Shown: in pieces, positions 18,758 to 28,040 of the stretch | Position numbering within the stretch: the stretch's first letter is position 1 | Layout: the number at the start of each line of letters is the position of its first letter | Assembly (NCBI RefSeq): GCF_036621415.1 | Contig: NZ_CP030941.1 | Span: 186,001 to 250,000, forward strand | DNA from: Nitratireductor thuwali | GTDB taxonomy: Bacteria > Pseudomonadota > Alphaproteobacteria > Rhizobiales > Rhizobiaceae | Length of the DNA: 64,000 bases | Direction of reading: 5' to 3' | Translations under genes and position numbers: made by a program | Notes under the pieces: generated by a model | The model's database searches: none | Told to the model about the DNA's origin: nothing | Seen by the model: the letters and a program-made list of their open reading frames with translations, nothing else

Positions 18758-20251
18758 TCAATTATGCGTCAGCGTCCGCCGCACGGCGTCGTGCCAGCCG
18801 GCGAGCTTGCGTTTCCGCTCGTCGTCGCGCATCTGCGGCCTGAACTGCCGGTCGAGCGCCCAATTGCGCGCGAACTCCTCGGCGGAAGGCCAGACACCGG
18901 CCTTGAAGCCGGCAAGCCATGCCGCACCGAGCGCCGTCGTCTCCAGTATCGTCGGCCGATCCACCGGCGCATCGAGTATGTCCGCCAGCCTCTGCATGGT
19001 CCAATCGCTGGCCACCATGCCGCCGTCCACACGCAGGATGATTTCGTCGCCGCCGTCGGGCCAGTCCTTGTGCATCGCATCGAGCAGGTCGCGCGTCTGG
19101 AAGGCGACCGATTCCAGCGTCGCGCGCGCGAACTCGGCCGGTCCGGTGTTGCGCGTAAGGCCGAAGATCGCGCCGCGCGCCTCCGGGTCCCAATGGGGCG
19201 CTCCCAGACCGACGAAGGCGGGAACCAGATAGACGTCCTGGGTGGGGTCGGCCCGATCGGCAAGCTTGCCGGAATCTGCGGCCTGGCCGATGATCTTCAG
19301 CCCGTCGCGCAGCCACTGCACGGCGGCGCCGGCCACGAAGATCGAGCCTTCGAGGGCATAGGTGGTCTCGCCGTTCAGCCGATAGGCGATCGTCGACAGC
19401 AGCCGGTTGGACGAGCGCACCAGCGACGTCCCGGTGTTCAGCACGGCGAAACAGCCCGTGCCATAGGTGGATTTCAGCATGCCCGGCTTGAAACATGCCT
19501 GGCCGATGGTCGCCGCCTGCTGGTCGCCCGCAACGCCGAGGATGGGAATGGCCGCGCCGAACAGGCTTTCGTCCGTGACGCCGAATTCGTCCGCGCTGTC
19601 CTTCACCTCGGGCAGGAGCGCGGCCGGAATGTCCAGGATGGAGAGCAGTTCCTCGTCCCAGCAATTGTCGGCGATGTTGTAGAGGAGCGTTCGCGAGGCG
19701 TTGGTGGCATCGCTCGCATGCGCCTTGCCGCCGGTCAGCCGCCAGATCAAATAGGCGTCGACGGTGCCGGCCAGAAGCTCCCCCTTCTCGGCCCGCGCAC
19801 GCGCGCCCTCGACATTTTCGAGGAGCCAGGCGAGCTTGGTGCCGGAGAAATAGGGATCGAGCAGCAGGCCGGTCTTTGCCGAGAATTTCGGCTCCAGCCC
19901 CTTTTGCTTGAGCTCCTCGCACAGCGCGACGGTCCGCCTGTCCTGCCAGACGATGGCGTTGTGCACCGGCCTGCCGGTCTGCCGGTCCCACAGAAGGACG
20001 GTTTCGCGCTGGTTCGTGATGCCGATGGCCGCGACATCGCCGGCCGATAGGCCGGCATTCCGCAAGGCCGCCTTCACCGTGGAAACGACCGTGTTCCAGA
20101 TGTCCTCGGGATCGTGCTCGACCCAGCCGGAGCGCGGAAAGTGCTGGGTGAACTCTTCCTGGCTGCTGCCGACCGATTTCATGTCGGCGTCGAACACGAT
20201 GGCGCGGCTCGACGTGGTGCCCTGATCAATCGCCAGTATGTGGCCAGCCAT
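18758..20251 (-). CDS. glpK: Glycerol kinase GlpK
   Basis: A 497-residue FGGY-family kinase that phosphorylates imported glycerol to glycerol 3-phosphate. Visible motifs are [16 protein letters not shown] (N-terminal phosphate loop), [19 protein letters not shown] segment, [36 protein letters not shown] and [16 protein letters not shown] end ([12 protein letters not shown]). Start ATG 20251 follows GGGAGG. It is the last gene of the glp locus, 77 bp after glpV, with a strong hairpin in the gap. A kinase inside an ABC-uptake locus fits the rhizobial pathway: ABC uptake, GlpK, then GlpD. Confidence 0.97.
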   Translation of the reverse strand: MAGHILAIDQGTTSSRAIVFDADMKSVGSSQEEFTQHFPRSGWVEHDPEDIWNTVVSTVKAALRNAGLSAGDVAAIGITNQRETVLLWDRQTGRPVHNAIVWQDRRTVALCEELKQKGLEPKFSAKTGLLLDPYFSGTKLAWLLENVEGARARAEKGELLAGTVDAYLIWRLTGGKAHASDATNASRTLLYNIADNCWDEELLSILDIPAALLPEVKDSADEFGVTDESLFGAAIPILGVAGDQQAATIGQACFKPGMLKSTYGTGCFAVLNTGTSLVRSSNRLLSTIAYRLNGETTYALEGSIFVAGAAVQWLRDGLKIIGQAADSGKLADRADPTQDVYLVPAFVGLGAPHWDPEARGAIFGLTRNTGPAEFARATLESVAFQTRDLLDAMHKDWPDGGDEIILRVDGGMVASDWTMQRLADILDAPVDRPTILETTALGAAWLAGFKAGVWPSAEEFARNWALDRQFRPQMRDDERKRKLAGWHDAVRRTLTHN

Positions 20252-20280
20252 TTTGCCTCCCGGTCATGCCTTTACGAAGC

Positions 20281-20309
20281 GGGAGGAGGCGATCGGACCG
20301 CCTCCTCCC
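20281..20309 (-). other. Intercistronic hairpin between glpV and glpK
   Basis: A perfect 11 bp inverted repeat (GGGAGGAGGCG and CGCCTCCTCCC, 7 bp loop) lies just past the glpV stop. There is no long T tract on the minus strand. Such hairpins after binding-protein genes often stabilise the upstream message or reduce read-through, so glpV may be expressed above glpK. Confidence 0.7.
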
Positions 20310-20328
20310 TTGTCACCAGGACGGAGCG

Positions 20329-22056
20329 CTAGTTCTCGCTCCAGCTCTTGACGAGCTCGTCATAGTTGACGGTCTTGGGCTCTTCCTTCTCGTTCTCGAT
20401 CTTGAGCTGCGGCGCAAGGTTGCCGGCCTCCTGGGCCTGCTTGTTCCAATACTCCAGATCGTGCTCTTCGGCCAGCTTGGGGCCGATATCGCCCTGGACG
20501 CCGGCGCGCTCGAGGCGGGCAAGCACCTTTTCCTGCTCCTCGCAGAGCGAGTCCATGGCCTCCTGCGCGCTCTTTGCGCCCGAGGAAGCGTCACCGATAG
20601 CCTGCCACCAGAGCTGTGCCAGCTTCGGATAGTCGGGCACGTTGGTGCCGGTCGGGGTCCACTGCACGCGTGCGGGCGAACGGTAGAACTCGACCAGGCC
20701 GCCGAGTTCCGGCGCGCGCTCGGTGAAGCTGTCGTGCTGGATCGAGCTTTCACGGATGAAGGTCAGGCCGACATGGCTCTTCTTCACGTCTACGGTCTTG
20801 GAGGTGACGAACTGGGCATAGAGCCATGCCGCCTTGGCGCGGTCTTCAGGCGTCGATTTCATCAGCGTCCAGGAGCCGGCATCCTGATAGCCGAGCTTCA
20901 TGCCGTCCTTCCAGTAGACACCATGCGGGCTCGGCGCCATGCGCCACTTCGGCGTGCCGTCCTCGTTCACCACCGGCAGGCCTTCCTTGACCATGTCCGC
21001 GGTGAAGGCGGTGTACCAGAAGATCTGCTGGGCAATCGCTCCCTGCGCCGGCACCGGGCCGGACTCGGAGAAGGTCATGCCCTGGGCTTCCGGCGGAGCA
21101 TAGGCGCTCAGCCACTCCAGGTACTTTTCGATGGAGTAGACCGCGGCCGGGCCGTTGGTATCGCCGCCGCGTGCCACGCAGGAGCCGACCGGACGCGAGT
21201 TCTCGTCGACCTTGATGCCCCACTCGTCGACCGGCACGCCGTTCGGAATGCCCTTGTCGCCATTGCCGGCCATGGACAGCCATGCATCGGTGAAGCGCCA
21301 GCCGAGCGACGGGTCCTTCTTGCCGTAGTCCATATGGCCATAGACTTTCTTGCCGTCGATTTCCTTGCCGGTGAAGAATTCGGCAATGTCCTCATAGGCC
21401 GACCAGTTGACGGGCACGCCGAGGTCGTAGCCGTACTTCTCCTTGAACTCGGCCTGGATCTCCGGATCGTTGAACCAGTCGTAGCGGAACCAGTAAAGGT
21501 TGGCGAACTGCTGGTCGGGAAGCTGGTAGAGCTTGCCGTCCGGCGCGGTGGTGAACGACTTGCCGATGAAGTCGTCGACGTCGAGATTGGGGTTGGTGAC
21601 GTCCGCGCCCTCGCCCGCCATCCAATCGGTCAGGTTGCGCGCCTGCTGGTAGCGCCAGTGGGTGCCGATCAGATCGGAATCGTTGATATAGGCGTCGTAG
21701 ATGTTCTCGCCGGACTGCATCTGCGTCTGCAGCTTCTCGACGACGTCGCCCTCGCCGATCAGGTCGTGGGTGATCTTGATGCCGGTAATGGCCGTGAAGG
21801 CAGGCGCCAGGACCTTGGACTCGTATTCATGCGTGGTGATCGTCTCCGACACCACTTTGATGTCCATGCCCTGGAACGGTTCGGCGGCGTCGACGAACCA
21901 TTGCATCTCCGCTTCCTGTTCCTCGCGCGACAGCGTCGACAGGTCGCCGATCTCGGCGTCGAGGAACTGCCGTGCTTCCTCCATTCCCGCCATGGCGCCG
22001 CCGCTGGTCATCAGCAGCATCAGCGCCGAGGTTGTCATTAACAAGTGCCGTTGCAT
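20329..22056 (-). CDS. glpV: Glycerol ABC transporter substrate-binding protein GlpV
   Basis: 575 residues with a signal peptide (QRHLLMTTSALMLLMTSGG, cleavage near AMAG). It is a large extracellular solute-binding protein of the family 1 type, longer than usual sugar-binding proteins, as expected for the rhizobial glycerol system (YNLYWFRYDW-like region, NWSAYEDIAEFFTGKEIDG, GDKGIPNGVPVDEWG). It would capture glycerol in the periplasm for GlpP/GlpQ. The ATG at 22056 is chosen because GGAGG lies 5-6 bp upstream; an in-frame start at 22083 lacks this. It sits between glpU and glpK in the conserved order. Confidence 0.92.
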   Translation of the reverse strand: MQRHLLMTTSALMLLMTSGGAMAGMEEARQFLDAEIGDLSTLSREEQEAEMQWFVDAAEPFQGMDIKVVSETITTHEYESKVLAPAFTAITGIKITHDLIGEGDVVEKLQTQMQSGENIYDAYINDSDLIGTHWRYQQARNLTDWMAGEGADVTNPNLDVDDFIGKSFTTAPDGKLYQLPDQQFANLYWFRYDWFNDPEIQAEFKEKYGYDLGVPVNWSAYEDIAEFFTGKEIDGKKVYGHMDYGKKDPSLGWRFTDAWLSMAGNGDKGIPNGVPVDEWGIKVDENSRPVGSCVARGGDTNGPAAVYSIEKYLEWLSAYAPPEAQGMTFSESGPVPAQGAIAQQIFWYTAFTADMVKEGLPVVNEDGTPKWRMAPSPHGVYWKDGMKLGYQDAGSWTLMKSTPEDRAKAAWLYAQFVTSKTVDVKKSHVGLTFIRESSIQHDSFTERAPELGGLVEFYRSPARVQWTPTGTNVPDYPKLAQLWWQAIGDASSGAKSAQEAMDSLCEEQEKVLARLERAGVQGDIGPKLAEEHDLEYWNKQAQEAGNLAPQLKIENEKEEPKTVNYDELVKSWSEN

Positions 22057-22127
22057 GGTATCCTCCCTAGCAAATTTTCGCACTCAATCGGAGAAGCCGC
22101 GACGCGGCGCTCCAGCCGTTTCTCCCC

Positions 22128-22409
22128 CTAAACCAACCGAAACACGCCGATGGCGTAGACGATCGATAGAGCGAGAGCCCACCACAGGTTGGGACCGACC
22201 AGTCCCAGCCATGCGAGATGAATGAAGGCGCTGCCTAGCAGCGATACGAAGAGCCGGTCTCCGCGCGTCGTCTCGAAGCGCAGAATGCCCACGCGGGGGT
22301 GCCCGCCCGGCGAAAAATACTCCCACACGCCCATCGAAATCATCAGCAGCGCGATCACGATGAAGAATGTGGCGGTCGGCCAGGTCCAGGCCATCCATGA
22401 CAGGTCCAT
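22128..22409 (-). CDS. glpU: Small membrane protein GlpU (DUF2160)
   Basis: 93 residues with about three hydrophobic segments (TATFFIVIALLMISMGVW, FIHLAWLGLVGPNLWW, ALALSIVYAIGVFRLV) and a short polar loop EYFSPGGHPRVGILRFETTR. It matches DUF2160, found almost only between the permease and binding-protein genes of rhizobial glycerol ABC loci. The function is unknown; a role as an accessory subunit of the transporter is inferred from gene order. It begins 12 bp after glpQ. Confidence 0.85.
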   Translation of the reverse strand: MDLSWMAWTWPTATFFIVIALLMISMGVWEYFSPGGHPRVGILRFETTRGDRLFVSLLGSAFIHLAWLGLVGPNLWWALALSIVYAIGVFRLV

Positions 22410-22421
22410 CCTTGCCGCCTC

Positions 22422-23345
22422 CTATACCCGGCCAAGGGCAAAGCCCTTGGCGATGTAATTGCGCACGAAATAGATCACGAGCGCGCCCGGAATGATGGTC
22501 AGGACACCGGCCGCCGCCAACACGCCCCAGTCGAGCCCGGAGGCCGAAACGGTCCGCGTCATGGTGGCGGCGATCGGCTTGGCGTCGGTCGTCGTCAGCG
22601 TGCGCGCGATCAAAAGTTCCACCCAGGAGAACATGAAGCAGAAGAAGGCGGCGACGCCGATGCCCGACGCGATCAGCGGCATGAATATCTTCACGAAGAA
22701 GCGCGGGAACGAATAGCCGTCGATATAGGCGGTCTCGTCGATCTCCTTGGGCACGCCGGACATGAAGCCTTCCAGGATCCATACCGCCAGCGGCACGTTG
22801 AACAGGCAGTGCGCGATGGCGACCGCGATGTGCGTATCGATCAGGTTGAAGGCCGAGTAGAGCTGAAAGAACGGCAGGGCGAACACCGCCGGCGGAGCCA
22901 TGCGGTTGGTCAGAAGCCAGAAGAACAGATGCTTGTCGCCCAGGAACCGGTAGCGCGAAAAGGCATACGCCGCCGGCAGCGCCGCGCTGACCGAGATCAC
23001 CGTGTTGAGCACAACGTAGATGATCGAATTGATATAGCCCGAATACCAGGATGGATCGGTGAAGATCACCGCGTAGTTCGCCAGCGTCGGCTCCTGCGGC
23101 CAGAGCGAGAACGTGCTCAGTATCTCGCTGTTGGTCTTGAAGCTCATATTGATGAGCCAGTAGATCGGCAGCATCAGAAAGATGATGTAGATCGTGGGGA
23201 CCAGCCACCAGAAGCGCGACTGCGTGCCCCGCTTGAGCATCAGTTGGCCGATCTCCGCCTGGCTTCTTGCGCTGCCTCCGGCGGCTTCGCCTGCCCCGGA
23301 ATCGACGCGGGCTGCCGTCATCGCGGCCTGGTTCTTCGCCGCCAT
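22422..23345 (-). CDS. glpQ: Glycerol ABC transporter permease GlpQ
   Basis: A 307-residue permease of the MalG/UgpE type: a polar N-terminus, six predicted membrane segments and the EAA loop ETAYIDGYSFPRFFVKIFMP, which docks on the ATPases. Its ATG at 23345 shares one base with the glpP stop (TAATG), so the starts are coupled; a longer frame from 23393 would run into glpP and is not needed. With GlpP it forms the membrane channel. The polar N-terminal 45 residues are longer than in most MalG-like permeases. Confidence 0.93.
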   Translation of the reverse strand: MAAKNQAAMTAARVDSGAGEAAGGSARSQAEIGQLMLKRGTQSRFWWLVPTIYIIFLMLPIYWLINMSFKTNSEILSTFSLWPQEPTLANYAVIFTDPSWYSGYINSIIYVVLNTVISVSAALPAAYAFSRYRFLGDKHLFFWLLTNRMAPPAVFALPFFQLYSAFNLIDTHIAVAIAHCLFNVPLAVWILEGFMSGVPKEIDETAYIDGYSFPRFFVKIFMPLIASGIGVAAFFCFMFSWVELLIARTLTTTDAKPIAATMTRTVSASGLDWGVLAAAGVLTIIPGALVIYFVRNYIAKGFALGRV

Positions 23346-24214
23346 TACCGCTTCTCCGTCCCGTAATTGGTCATCACCGTGTAGAACACCCACGACATCA
23401 GAAGGATGATGAGAAAGTAGACGATCGACATGGCGGCCGCCTCGCCGAGATTGAACTCGCCGATCGCCAGCTTCACCAGATCGATGGAAAGGAACGTGGT
23501 CGTGTTGCCGGGACCGCCGCCGGTCAGCACGAAGGGCTCCGTGTAGATCATGAACGAGTCCATGAAGCGCAGCAGGATGGCGATCAGCAGCACCCGGTGC
23601 ATCTTCGGCAGCTGGATGTAGCGGAACACGGCCCAGCGCGAAGCGCCGTCGATCTTGGCCGCCTGGTAATAGGCATCGGGGATCGAAACGAGACCGGCAT
23701 AGCTAAGCAGCACGACCAGGCTCGTCCAGTGCCACACATCCATCAAGATGATGGTGATCCAGGCATGCACGGGATTGTTGACGTAGTTGTAGTTGACGCC
23801 GAGATCGGCAAGGGTGTGGCCGAGAAGGCCGATATCGATGCGCCCGAAGACCTGCCAGATCGTGCCCACCACGTTGAAGGGAATGAGCAGCGGCAAGGCC
23901 ATCAGCACCAGGCAGACCGGCACCCCCCACCCCTTGCGGGGCATGTTGAGCGCGATGAATATGCCGAGCGGCACCTCGATCGCCAATATGATGGCCGAGA
24001 ACACGAGGTTGCGGCCCATCGCCGCCCAGAAGCGGTCGGACGCCAGTATTTCCTGGTACCATTCGGTGCCCGCCCAGAAGAACTCGTTGTTGCCGAAGGT
24101 GTCCTGGACGGAATAGTTGACGACGGTCATCAAAGGGATGACCGCGGAGAAGGCGACCAGCACCAGGACCGGCAGCACCATGAACCATGCCTTGTTGTTT
24201 GCCGTCTTGTTCAT
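23345..24214 (-). CDS. glpP: Glycerol ABC transporter permease GlpP
   Basis: A 289-residue permease of the MalF/UgpA type with six membrane segments and the EAA loop YQAAKIDGASRWAVFRYIQ. The periplasmic loop carries VNYSVQDTFGNNEFFWAGTE, typical for this class. It pairs with GlpQ. The start ATG overlaps the glpT stop (ATGA), and the stop overlaps the glpQ start, so the transporter genes are tightly coupled. Confidence 0.93.
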   Translation of the reverse strand: MNKTANNKAWFMVLPVLVLVAFSAVIPLMTVVNYSVQDTFGNNEFFWAGTEWYQEILASDRFWAAMGRNLVFSAIILAIEVPLGIFIALNMPRKGWGVPVCLVLMALPLLIPFNVVGTIWQVFGRIDIGLLGHTLADLGVNYNYVNNPVHAWITIILMDVWHWTSLVVLLSYAGLVSIPDAYYQAAKIDGASRWAVFRYIQLPKMHRVLLIAILLRFMDSFMIYTEPFVLTGGGPGNTTTFLSIDLVKLAIGEFNLGEAAAMSIVYFLIILLMSWVFYTVMTNYGTEKR

Positions 24215-25287
24215 GCGCCGCGCTCCAGCTCCACACGCCAGGAATTTGCATAAAGGTTGAGACGCGCGGGGTCGAAAACCACGTGCGGTTCCGCCGGAAC
24301 CTCCGTGTCCTCGTCGATCACCGCGGCGATCGTCTCGCCCTCGAGCTCGGCGCGCACGATCTTCTTGCGGCCGATGTCCTCCACCTTGGTGATGGAGACG
24401 GGCATGCCCTCGCGCCCCAGCCGCACGAATTCGGGCCGGATGCCGAGTTCGACGCGCCCGGCATCCAGGGCGCCTGCCCTGCCCGGCAGTTTCAGCGTTT
24501 GCGATCCTATGCGCACCATGGCTCCATCGACGGCCGCCGGGAGGAGGTTCATGCCGGGCGAGCCGATGAAATAGCCGACGAAGGTGTGGCGTGGACGCTC
24601 GAAAAGCTCTTCCGGCGTGCCGATCTGCACGATCTCCCCTTCATACATCACCACCACATTGTCGGCGAAGGTAAGGGCTTCGGTCTGGTCGTGCGTGACA
24701 TAGACCATCGTGTAGCCGAAGCGCCGGTGCAGCTCCTTCAACTGGGTTCGCAGTTCCCATTTCATGTGCGGATCGATGACCGTCAGCGGCTCGTCGAACA
24801 AAATCGCGTTGACGTCCGCACGGGCAAGGCCGCGGCCCAGCGAGATCTTCTGCTTCTCGTCCGCCGTCAGGCCCTGCGCCTTGCGCCGTGCCCGCTCCTC
24901 CAGGCCGATCATGGTGATGATCTCGCGCACGCGCTTGTCCACCACGTCCTCCGCCACGCCCCGGTTGCGCAGCGGGAACGCCAGGTTGTCGTAGACGGTC
25001 ATCGTGTCGTAGACGACGGGAAACTGAAAGACCTGAGCGATATTGCGCGCCTCGGTCGGCAGGTCCGTCACGTCGCGCTTGTCGAACAGGATCTGTCCCT
25101 CGCTGGGGCGCAGCAGGCCGGAGATGATGTTGAGCAACGTCGTCTTGCCGCAGCCCGAGGGGCCGAGCAGCGCGTAGGCGCCGCCATCCACGAAGGTGTG
25201 GTGCACCTTCTTGAGCGCATAATCCTCGTCGCCGGCCGGATTGGCCATGTAGGCGTGGCGGATATTGTCGAGATCGATACGTGCCAT
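24211..25287 (-). CDS. glpT: Glycerol ABC transporter ATP-binding protein GlpT (degenerate signature motif)
   Basis: 358 residues: an ABC ATPase domain (about 1-230) and a C-terminal TOBE/MalK-type regulatory domain. Walker A is LLGPSGCGKTTLLN, Walker B ILFDEPLTVID, and the H-loop VYVTHDQTEA is intact. The ABC signature, normally LSGGQ, reads LTADEKQKISLGRGL, and the D-loop is TVID instead of SxLD. In a GlpS-GlpT heterodimer one of the two ATP sites would then be non-canonical. It lies 10 bp after glpS and overlaps glpP. Confidence 0.93.
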   Translation of the reverse strand: MARIDLDNIRHAYMANPAGDEDYALKKVHHTFVDGGAYALLGPSGCGKTTLLNIISGLLRPSEGQILFDKRDVTDLPTEARNIAQVFQFPVVYDTMTVYDNLAFPLRNRGVAEDVVDKRVREIITMIGLEERARRKAQGLTADEKQKISLGRGLARADVNAILFDEPLTVIDPHMKWELRTQLKELHRRFGYTMVYVTHDQTEALTFADNVVVMYEGEIVQIGTPEELFERPRHTFVGYFIGSPGMNLLPAAVDGAMVRIGSQTLKLPGRAGALDAGRVELGIRPEFVRLGREGMPVSITKVEDIGRKKIVRAELEGETIAAVIDEDTEVPAEPHVVFDPARLNLYANSWRVELERGA

Positions 25288-25297
25288 GCCCCGCCTC

Positions 25298-26380
25298 CTA
25301 TGCCGCCACCGGCCGCGCCGGCGTGGCGCTGCGCCCCGACGGCTCGAACACGAGGAGATGCCTCGTGTCGATATAGACCTGGACGGTTTCGTCGACCGCG
25401 AGGCGGTGGACGCCCTCCTCCAGCATCACCCAGCGATTGCCCGCATAGTCCAGATGGATGAAACTCTCCGAGCCGGTGATCTCGGTCACCGTCACCCTCG
25501 CATTCAGCGCGGTGCCGACACCGGCGCTTTTTGCCAGTGAAAGATGATGCGGCTGGAACCCGATTTCGTAAGGGCCGTCAGGAAGACCCTCATATTCGGC
25601 CGGCACGGGCAGGCCCACGGTTGCATCGAGCATGAAATTGCCGCGCTTCTTTTCCACCTTGATCGTATTCAGCGGCGGATCGGAAAAGGTCTGGGCGGTG
25701 ACGAGGTCGGCCGGCCGGCGGAAAACCTCGATCGTCGGCCCGAACTGGGTCACCCGCCCCTGGCTGAGCGTGGCGGTGTTGCCGCCCAGAAGCAGCGCCT
25801 CGCTGGGCTCGGTCGTGGCATAGACGAAGATCGCGCCGGTGGCGGCAAAGATGCGCGGCAGTTCGGCGCGCAGTTCCTCGCGCAGCTTGTAGTCCAGATT
25901 GGCCAGCGGCTCGTCCAGCAGCACGAGCCTTGCATCCTTCACCATCGCCCGCGCAAGCGCCGTGCGCTGCTGCTGGCCGCCCGAAAGCTCGAGCGGCATC
26001 CGGTTGAGATAGGGTCCGAGCCGCAGCAGGTCGGCAGCCTCGCCGACCCTGCGCTTCAGCGTCTCGGCATCCGTGCCCGCCACCCGCAAGGGAGAAGCGA
26101 TATTCTCAAAGACGGTCATGGCAGGATAATTGATGAACTGCTGGTAGACCATGGCGACCGAGCGGCGCTGCACCGGCACGCCCGTCACATTCGCTCCATC
26201 CATCCACACCGTGCCCGATGTCGGCTGGTCCAGCCCGGCCATCAGCCGCATCAGGCTGGTCTTGCCTGCCAGCGTCGGCCCCAGGAGGACATTGAGGGAC
26301 CCCTCCTCCAGGCGCAGCGAGACATCGCTGATATGCCGGGCACCCGAAACGACCTTGGTAACGTTACGCAGCTCCAGCAC
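25298..26380 (-). CDS. glpS: Glycerol ABC transporter ATP-binding protein GlpS
   Basis: A 360-residue ABC ATPase of the MalK class. Walker A is LLGPTLAGKTSLMR (Thr-Leu-Ala in place of the common Ser-Gly-x), Q-loop region MVYQQFINYP, a complete signature LSGGQQQRTALARAM and Walker B LVLLDEPLANLD. The H-loop is the variant FVYATTEPSEA, where the switch His is replaced by Thr. A TOBE domain forms the C-terminus. It starts with GTG at 26380 inside the end of glpD (17 bp overlap). It partners with GlpT. Confidence 0.92.
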   Translation of the reverse strand: MLELRNVTKVVSGARHISDVSLRLEEGSLNVLLGPTLAGKTSLMRLMAGLDQPTSGTVWMDGANVTGVPVQRRSVAMVYQQFINYPAMTVFENIASPLRVAGTDAETLKRRVGEAADLLRLGPYLNRMPLELSGGQQQRTALARAMVKDARLVLLDEPLANLDYKLREELRAELPRIFAATGAIFVYATTEPSEALLLGGNTATLSQGRVTQFGPTIEVFRRPADLVTAQTFSDPPLNTIKVEKKRGNFMLDATVGLPVPAEYEGLPDGPYEIGFQPHHLSLAKSAGVGTALNARVTVTEITGSESFIHLDYAGNRWVMLEEGVHRLAVDETVQVYIDTRHLLVFEPSGRSATPARPVAA

Positions 26381-27962
26381 GGCCCTGTCCTCCCCTGGCT
26401 ACCTGTTCGCCGTCACGTCCGGCAGCATCCTCCAGGCCGCCCCGGCGGGCGATGTCGCTCATGAACGCATCGACGATGCCGGCCTGCGTCGGCGACAGCC
26501 GCAGGCCGCGCTTGGTGCGGCGCCACAACACGTCGTCGCCCGTGCAGGCCCATTCGCGCGCCGCAAGGTGGCGAAGCTCCACCTCATAAAGATCGGCGCC
26601 GAAATGGCGGCCCATCTCCTCGACCGAAGCCGCTCCGCCAAGGATGTCATGCGCGACCCGGCCGTAAAGCCGGACGAGCCGCCGAGCGTGCTCCGCCGGG
26701 AGGAACGGATAGGCGGACCGCAAGGCCTCGACCTCCCGCTCATAGCCGTCATGGCCGAAATCGCCGCCGGGCAACGCCTCGCGATGCGTCCAGGCGGTGC
26801 CACGCACGCCGATCTTCCGGCCGATCTCGGCGACGACCGATTCGGCCAGCCGGCGGAAGGTCGTGATCTTGCCCCCGAAGACATGCACGATGGGCGCACC
26901 GAAACTCTCCTCGTCCGACTTCAGGACGTAGTCGCGGGTGGCCTCCTGAGCCATCGACGCACCGTCGTCGAACAGCGAGCGCACGCCGGAAAAGCTCCAG
27001 ACGACATCGGTCGGGCGGATCGGATCGGTGAAATACTCGCTGGCCGCGTTGCAGAGATAGTCGATCTCTTCGCCGCTGATCTGCGCCTTGGCCGGATCGC
27101 CCTCGAAATCCTGGTCGGTCGTGCCGATGAGCGTGAATTCTTCTTCGTAGGGGATCGCGAAGATGATGCGGCCGTCCGCGTTCTGGAAGAAATAGGCCCG
27201 CTCTCCCTCGAACTTGCGAGGAACGACGATGTGGCTGCCCTTGACCAGCCGCACATTATGGACGTCGTTGCGGCCGAAGGCCCCGGCGATCACCTCGTCG
27301 ACCCACGGGCCGGCCGCGTTGACCAGCATGCGCGCCCGCACCTCCTGGCTCGCTCCCGTCAGCAGGTCGTCGAGCGTCAGGACCCATTTGCCGTCTTCGA
27401 TGCGCGCGCGGGACACTTTGGTGCGGGTGCGTATGTCGGCGCCGCGATTTGCCGCGTCGCGCGCGTTCAGAACGACGAGGCGGGCATCATTCACCCAGCA
27501 GTCGGAATATTCGAAGGCACGCCGGTAGGAGGCCTTCAGCGGCTTTCCCGCCGGATCGCTTCGCATATCGAGGGTGCGCGTGGCGGGCAGCAGCTTGCGC
27601 CCGCCGATATGGTCGTAGAGGAAAAGGCCGAGCCGGATCAGCCAGCCGGGCCGCATGCCCTCGTGCAGCGGCAGCACGAAACGCATCGGCCAGATGATGT
27701 GCGGCGCGTTGCGCCAGAGCACTTCGCGCTCCATCAACGCTTCGCGCACCAGCCGGAACTCGTAATATTCCAGATAGCGCAGGCCGCCATGGATGAGCTT
27801 GGTCGAAGCCGAAGACGTCCCGCTGGCCAGGTCGTTCATCTCGGCCAGGCCGACCGAATAGCCGCGCCCGGCCGCATCCCGCGCCACGCCGCAGCCATTG
27901 ATGCCGCCGCCGATGACGAAGACATCGAAGACCGCTCCTTGCTGGATCGGACGCTGGCCCAA
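26364..27962 (-). CDS. glpD: Glycerol-3-phosphate dehydrogenase GlpD
   Basis: A 532-residue FAD-dependent enzyme that oxidises glycerol 3-phosphate to dihydroxyacetone phosphate at the membrane and feeds electrons to quinone. Motifs: DVFVIGGGINGCGVARDAAG (FAD), LASGTSSASTKLIHGGLRYL, VNAAGPWVDEV, IGTTDQDFEGDP and SGVRSLFDDG. The start is a TTG at 27962; it is supported by GGGAGG 5 bp upstream, and the FAD motif follows at once. It is the first structural gene after glpR and runs into glpS. Confidence 0.96.
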   Translation of the reverse strand: MGQRPIQQGAVFDVFVIGGGINGCGVARDAAGRGYSVGLAEMNDLASGTSSASTKLIHGGLRYLEYYEFRLVREALMEREVLWRNAPHIIWPMRFVLPLHEGMRPGWLIRLGLFLYDHIGGRKLLPATRTLDMRSDPAGKPLKASYRRAFEYSDCWVNDARLVVLNARDAANRGADIRTRTKVSRARIEDGKWVLTLDDLLTGASQEVRARMLVNAAGPWVDEVIAGAFGRNDVHNVRLVKGSHIVVPRKFEGERAYFFQNADGRIIFAIPYEEEFTLIGTTDQDFEGDPAKAQISGEEIDYLCNAASEYFTDPIRPTDVVWSFSGVRSLFDDGASMAQEATRDYVLKSDEESFGAPIVHVFGGKITTFRRLAESVVAEIGRKIGVRGTAWTHREALPGGDFGHDGYEREVEALRSAYPFLPAEHARRLVRLYGRVAHDILGGAASVEEMGRHFGADLYEVELRHLAAREWACTGDDVLWRRTKRGLRLSPTQAGIVDAFMSDIARRGGLEDAAGRDGEQVARGGQGRAGAA

Positions 27963-28012
27963 CCGCTCCTCCCGAATGGATAATGAAGCCTCTCCCGGAA
28001 ATGAAACTAAAC

Positions 28013-28039
28013 CGAATGCATAACGAATGTCAAACGAAT
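28013..28039. promoter_or_regulatory. Candidate GlpR operator: three phased CGAAT repeats upstream of glpD
   Basis: The pentamer CGAAT occurs at 28013, 28024 and 28035, exactly 11 bp apart, that is once per helical turn. They lie about 50-75 bp upstream of the glpD start and next to the glpR stop. DeoR-family repressors commonly bind phased direct repeats of this kind. The link to GlpR is inferred from position. Confidence 0.55.
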
Positions 28040-28040
28040 A

